Below are positions 5,097-5,489 of a stretch of DNA of 5,489 nucleotides, piece after piece. This DNA is from an uncultured Trueperaceae bacterium (GTDB taxonomy: Bacteria > Deinococcota > Deinococci > Deinococcales > Trueperaceae): positions 1 through 5,489 of the forward strand of contig CALDPK010000115.1 of the NCBI GenBank assembly GCA_937911855.1. Reading direction: 5' to 3'. A program made the translations under genes and the position numbers. Position 1 is the first letter of the stretch; every line of letters begins with the position of its first letter. A model generated the notes under the pieces. The model was not told where the DNA came from, did no database searches, and saw only the letters and a program-made list of their open reading frames with translations.

Positions 5097-5489
5097 GCCG
5101 GTGGGGAGGGAAAGCGGCTGATGCCGCTGACCGCCGACCGGGCCAAGCCGGCCGTGCCGTTCGGCGGCATCTACCGCCTCATCGACTTCGCCCTGTCCAA
5201 CATCGTCAACTCCGGCTACCTCAAGATCGTGGTGCTGACGCAGTACAAGTCGCACAGCCTGGACGCCCACATCACCAAGACCTGGCGGATGTCCACGCTG
5301 CTCGGCAACTACGTCGCCCCGGTCCCGGCCCAGCAGCGGGTGGGCAAGAGCTGGTTCGCGGGGTCGGCCGACGCGATCTACCAGAGCCTGAACCTGGTGC
5401 ACGACGAGCGGCCCGACATCGTGGTCGTGGTGGGCGCCGACCACGTCTACCGCATGGACTTCTCCCTGATGGTCCAGCAGCACCTGGAC
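5082..5489 (+). CDS. glgC: Glucose-1-phosphate adenylyltransferase, N-terminal part
   Basis: The first 136 or so recognisable codons of ADP-glucose pyrophosphorylase, which makes ADP-glucose from glucose 1-phosphate and ATP for glycogen synthesis. VAIVLAGGEGKRLMPLT is the nucleotide-binding loop and PAVPFGGIYRLIDFALSN the adjoining core. GSADAIYQSL and VVVGADHVYRMD carry active-site and metal-binding positions. Wording such as TKTWRMSTLLGNYVAPVPAQQRVGKSW is that of actinobacterial GlgC. The gene runs off the right edge; a full enzyme has about 400-415 residues. The first ten or so residues and the start codon are missing because of the join with the antisense OmpA-like sequence. Bases 5082-5096 can be read either way, so the exact breakpoint is ambiguous. 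Confidence 0.9.

Larger units (their letters stand above)
3309..5489 (+). other. Single open frame through four unrelated gene pieces (chimeric)
   Basis: I read every codon from ATG 3309 to the window end and found no stop: 727 codons running permease, then UvrD C-terminal motifs, then antisense of the OmpA-like gene, then GlgC. The antisense stretch is in the register where each plus codon is the exact reverse complement of a minus codon. There, stops arise only from TTA, CTA or TCA in the minus gene, rare codons at this GC, so openness there is expected. Keeping the frame across three joins would occur about once in 27 at random. A gene caller would report one long fusion protein here; it should not be annotated as such. 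Confidence 0.85.

Noticed and set aside
4278..5483. Minus-strand open frame of 401 codons as one OmpA-family protein
   Set aside because: Only about 4482-5096 matches the family; the flanks are antisense of GlgC and UvrD coding sequence and arise from the joins.
3309..5489. A novel permease-helicase-GlgC fusion protein or defence system
   Set aside because: Pieces are cut mid-domain, one is in antisense, and they look like different phyla; a chimeric sequence explains all of it more simply.

Overview
The window has two unlike parts. Bases 1 to about 4150 read as a normal stretch of one GC-rich bacterial chromosome. Bases about 4150 to 5489 are fragments of three or more unrelated genes joined inside coding sequence. 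I read this second part as a chimeric join, probably from assembly or amplification, and not as a natural locus.

Left part. A rho-independent terminator (8-31, plus strand) ends a gene lying outside the window. Then come three leftward genes: yggS (PLP-binding B6 homeostasis protein, 1476-2234), pdxY-like pyridoxal kinase (661-1479) and a stand-alone GGDEF diguanylate cyclase (87-614). yggS and pdxY overlap by 4 bp (GTGA), so they form a translationally coupled vitamin B6 pair. The GGDEF gene follows after 46 bp and may belong to the same transcript. To the right, a divergent operon encodes a DrrA/NatA-type ABC ATPase (2365-3306) and its ABC-2 permease (from 3309, truncated). The 130-bp divergent region holds a promoter-like element for each direction and five copies of the pentamer CCTGA/TCAGG arranged as inverted repeats. 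Both -10 elements lie exactly 7 nt before an ATG, the geometry of leaderless transcripts. On the ABC side that ATG opens a 16-codon upstream ORF overlapping the ATPase start.

Right part. The permease reading frame stops resembling a permease after about base 4151. It continues without a stop into the C-terminal motifs of a UvrD/PcrA helicase (to about 4478), then runs antisense through an alphaproteobacterial-type coiled-coil/OmpA protein (about 4482-5096, minus strand), then into the N-terminal part of an actinobacterial-type GlgC (about 5082 to the edge). The same plus frame is open from 3309 to 5489 (727 codons). Frame-preserving joins of this kind suggest a translation-guided or homology-driven assembly artefact.

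Organism. The left part is GC-rich. The leaderless promoter geometry and B6 gene pair would fit Deinococcota or a high-GC Gram-positive, but I cannot fix the lineage. The right part mixes alphaproteobacterial and actinobacterial-looking pieces, so the source is probably a mixed community. I see no convincing new biological system. The most useful points are the chimera, the B6 gene pair with its c-di-GMP neighbour, and the compact divergent regulatory region.
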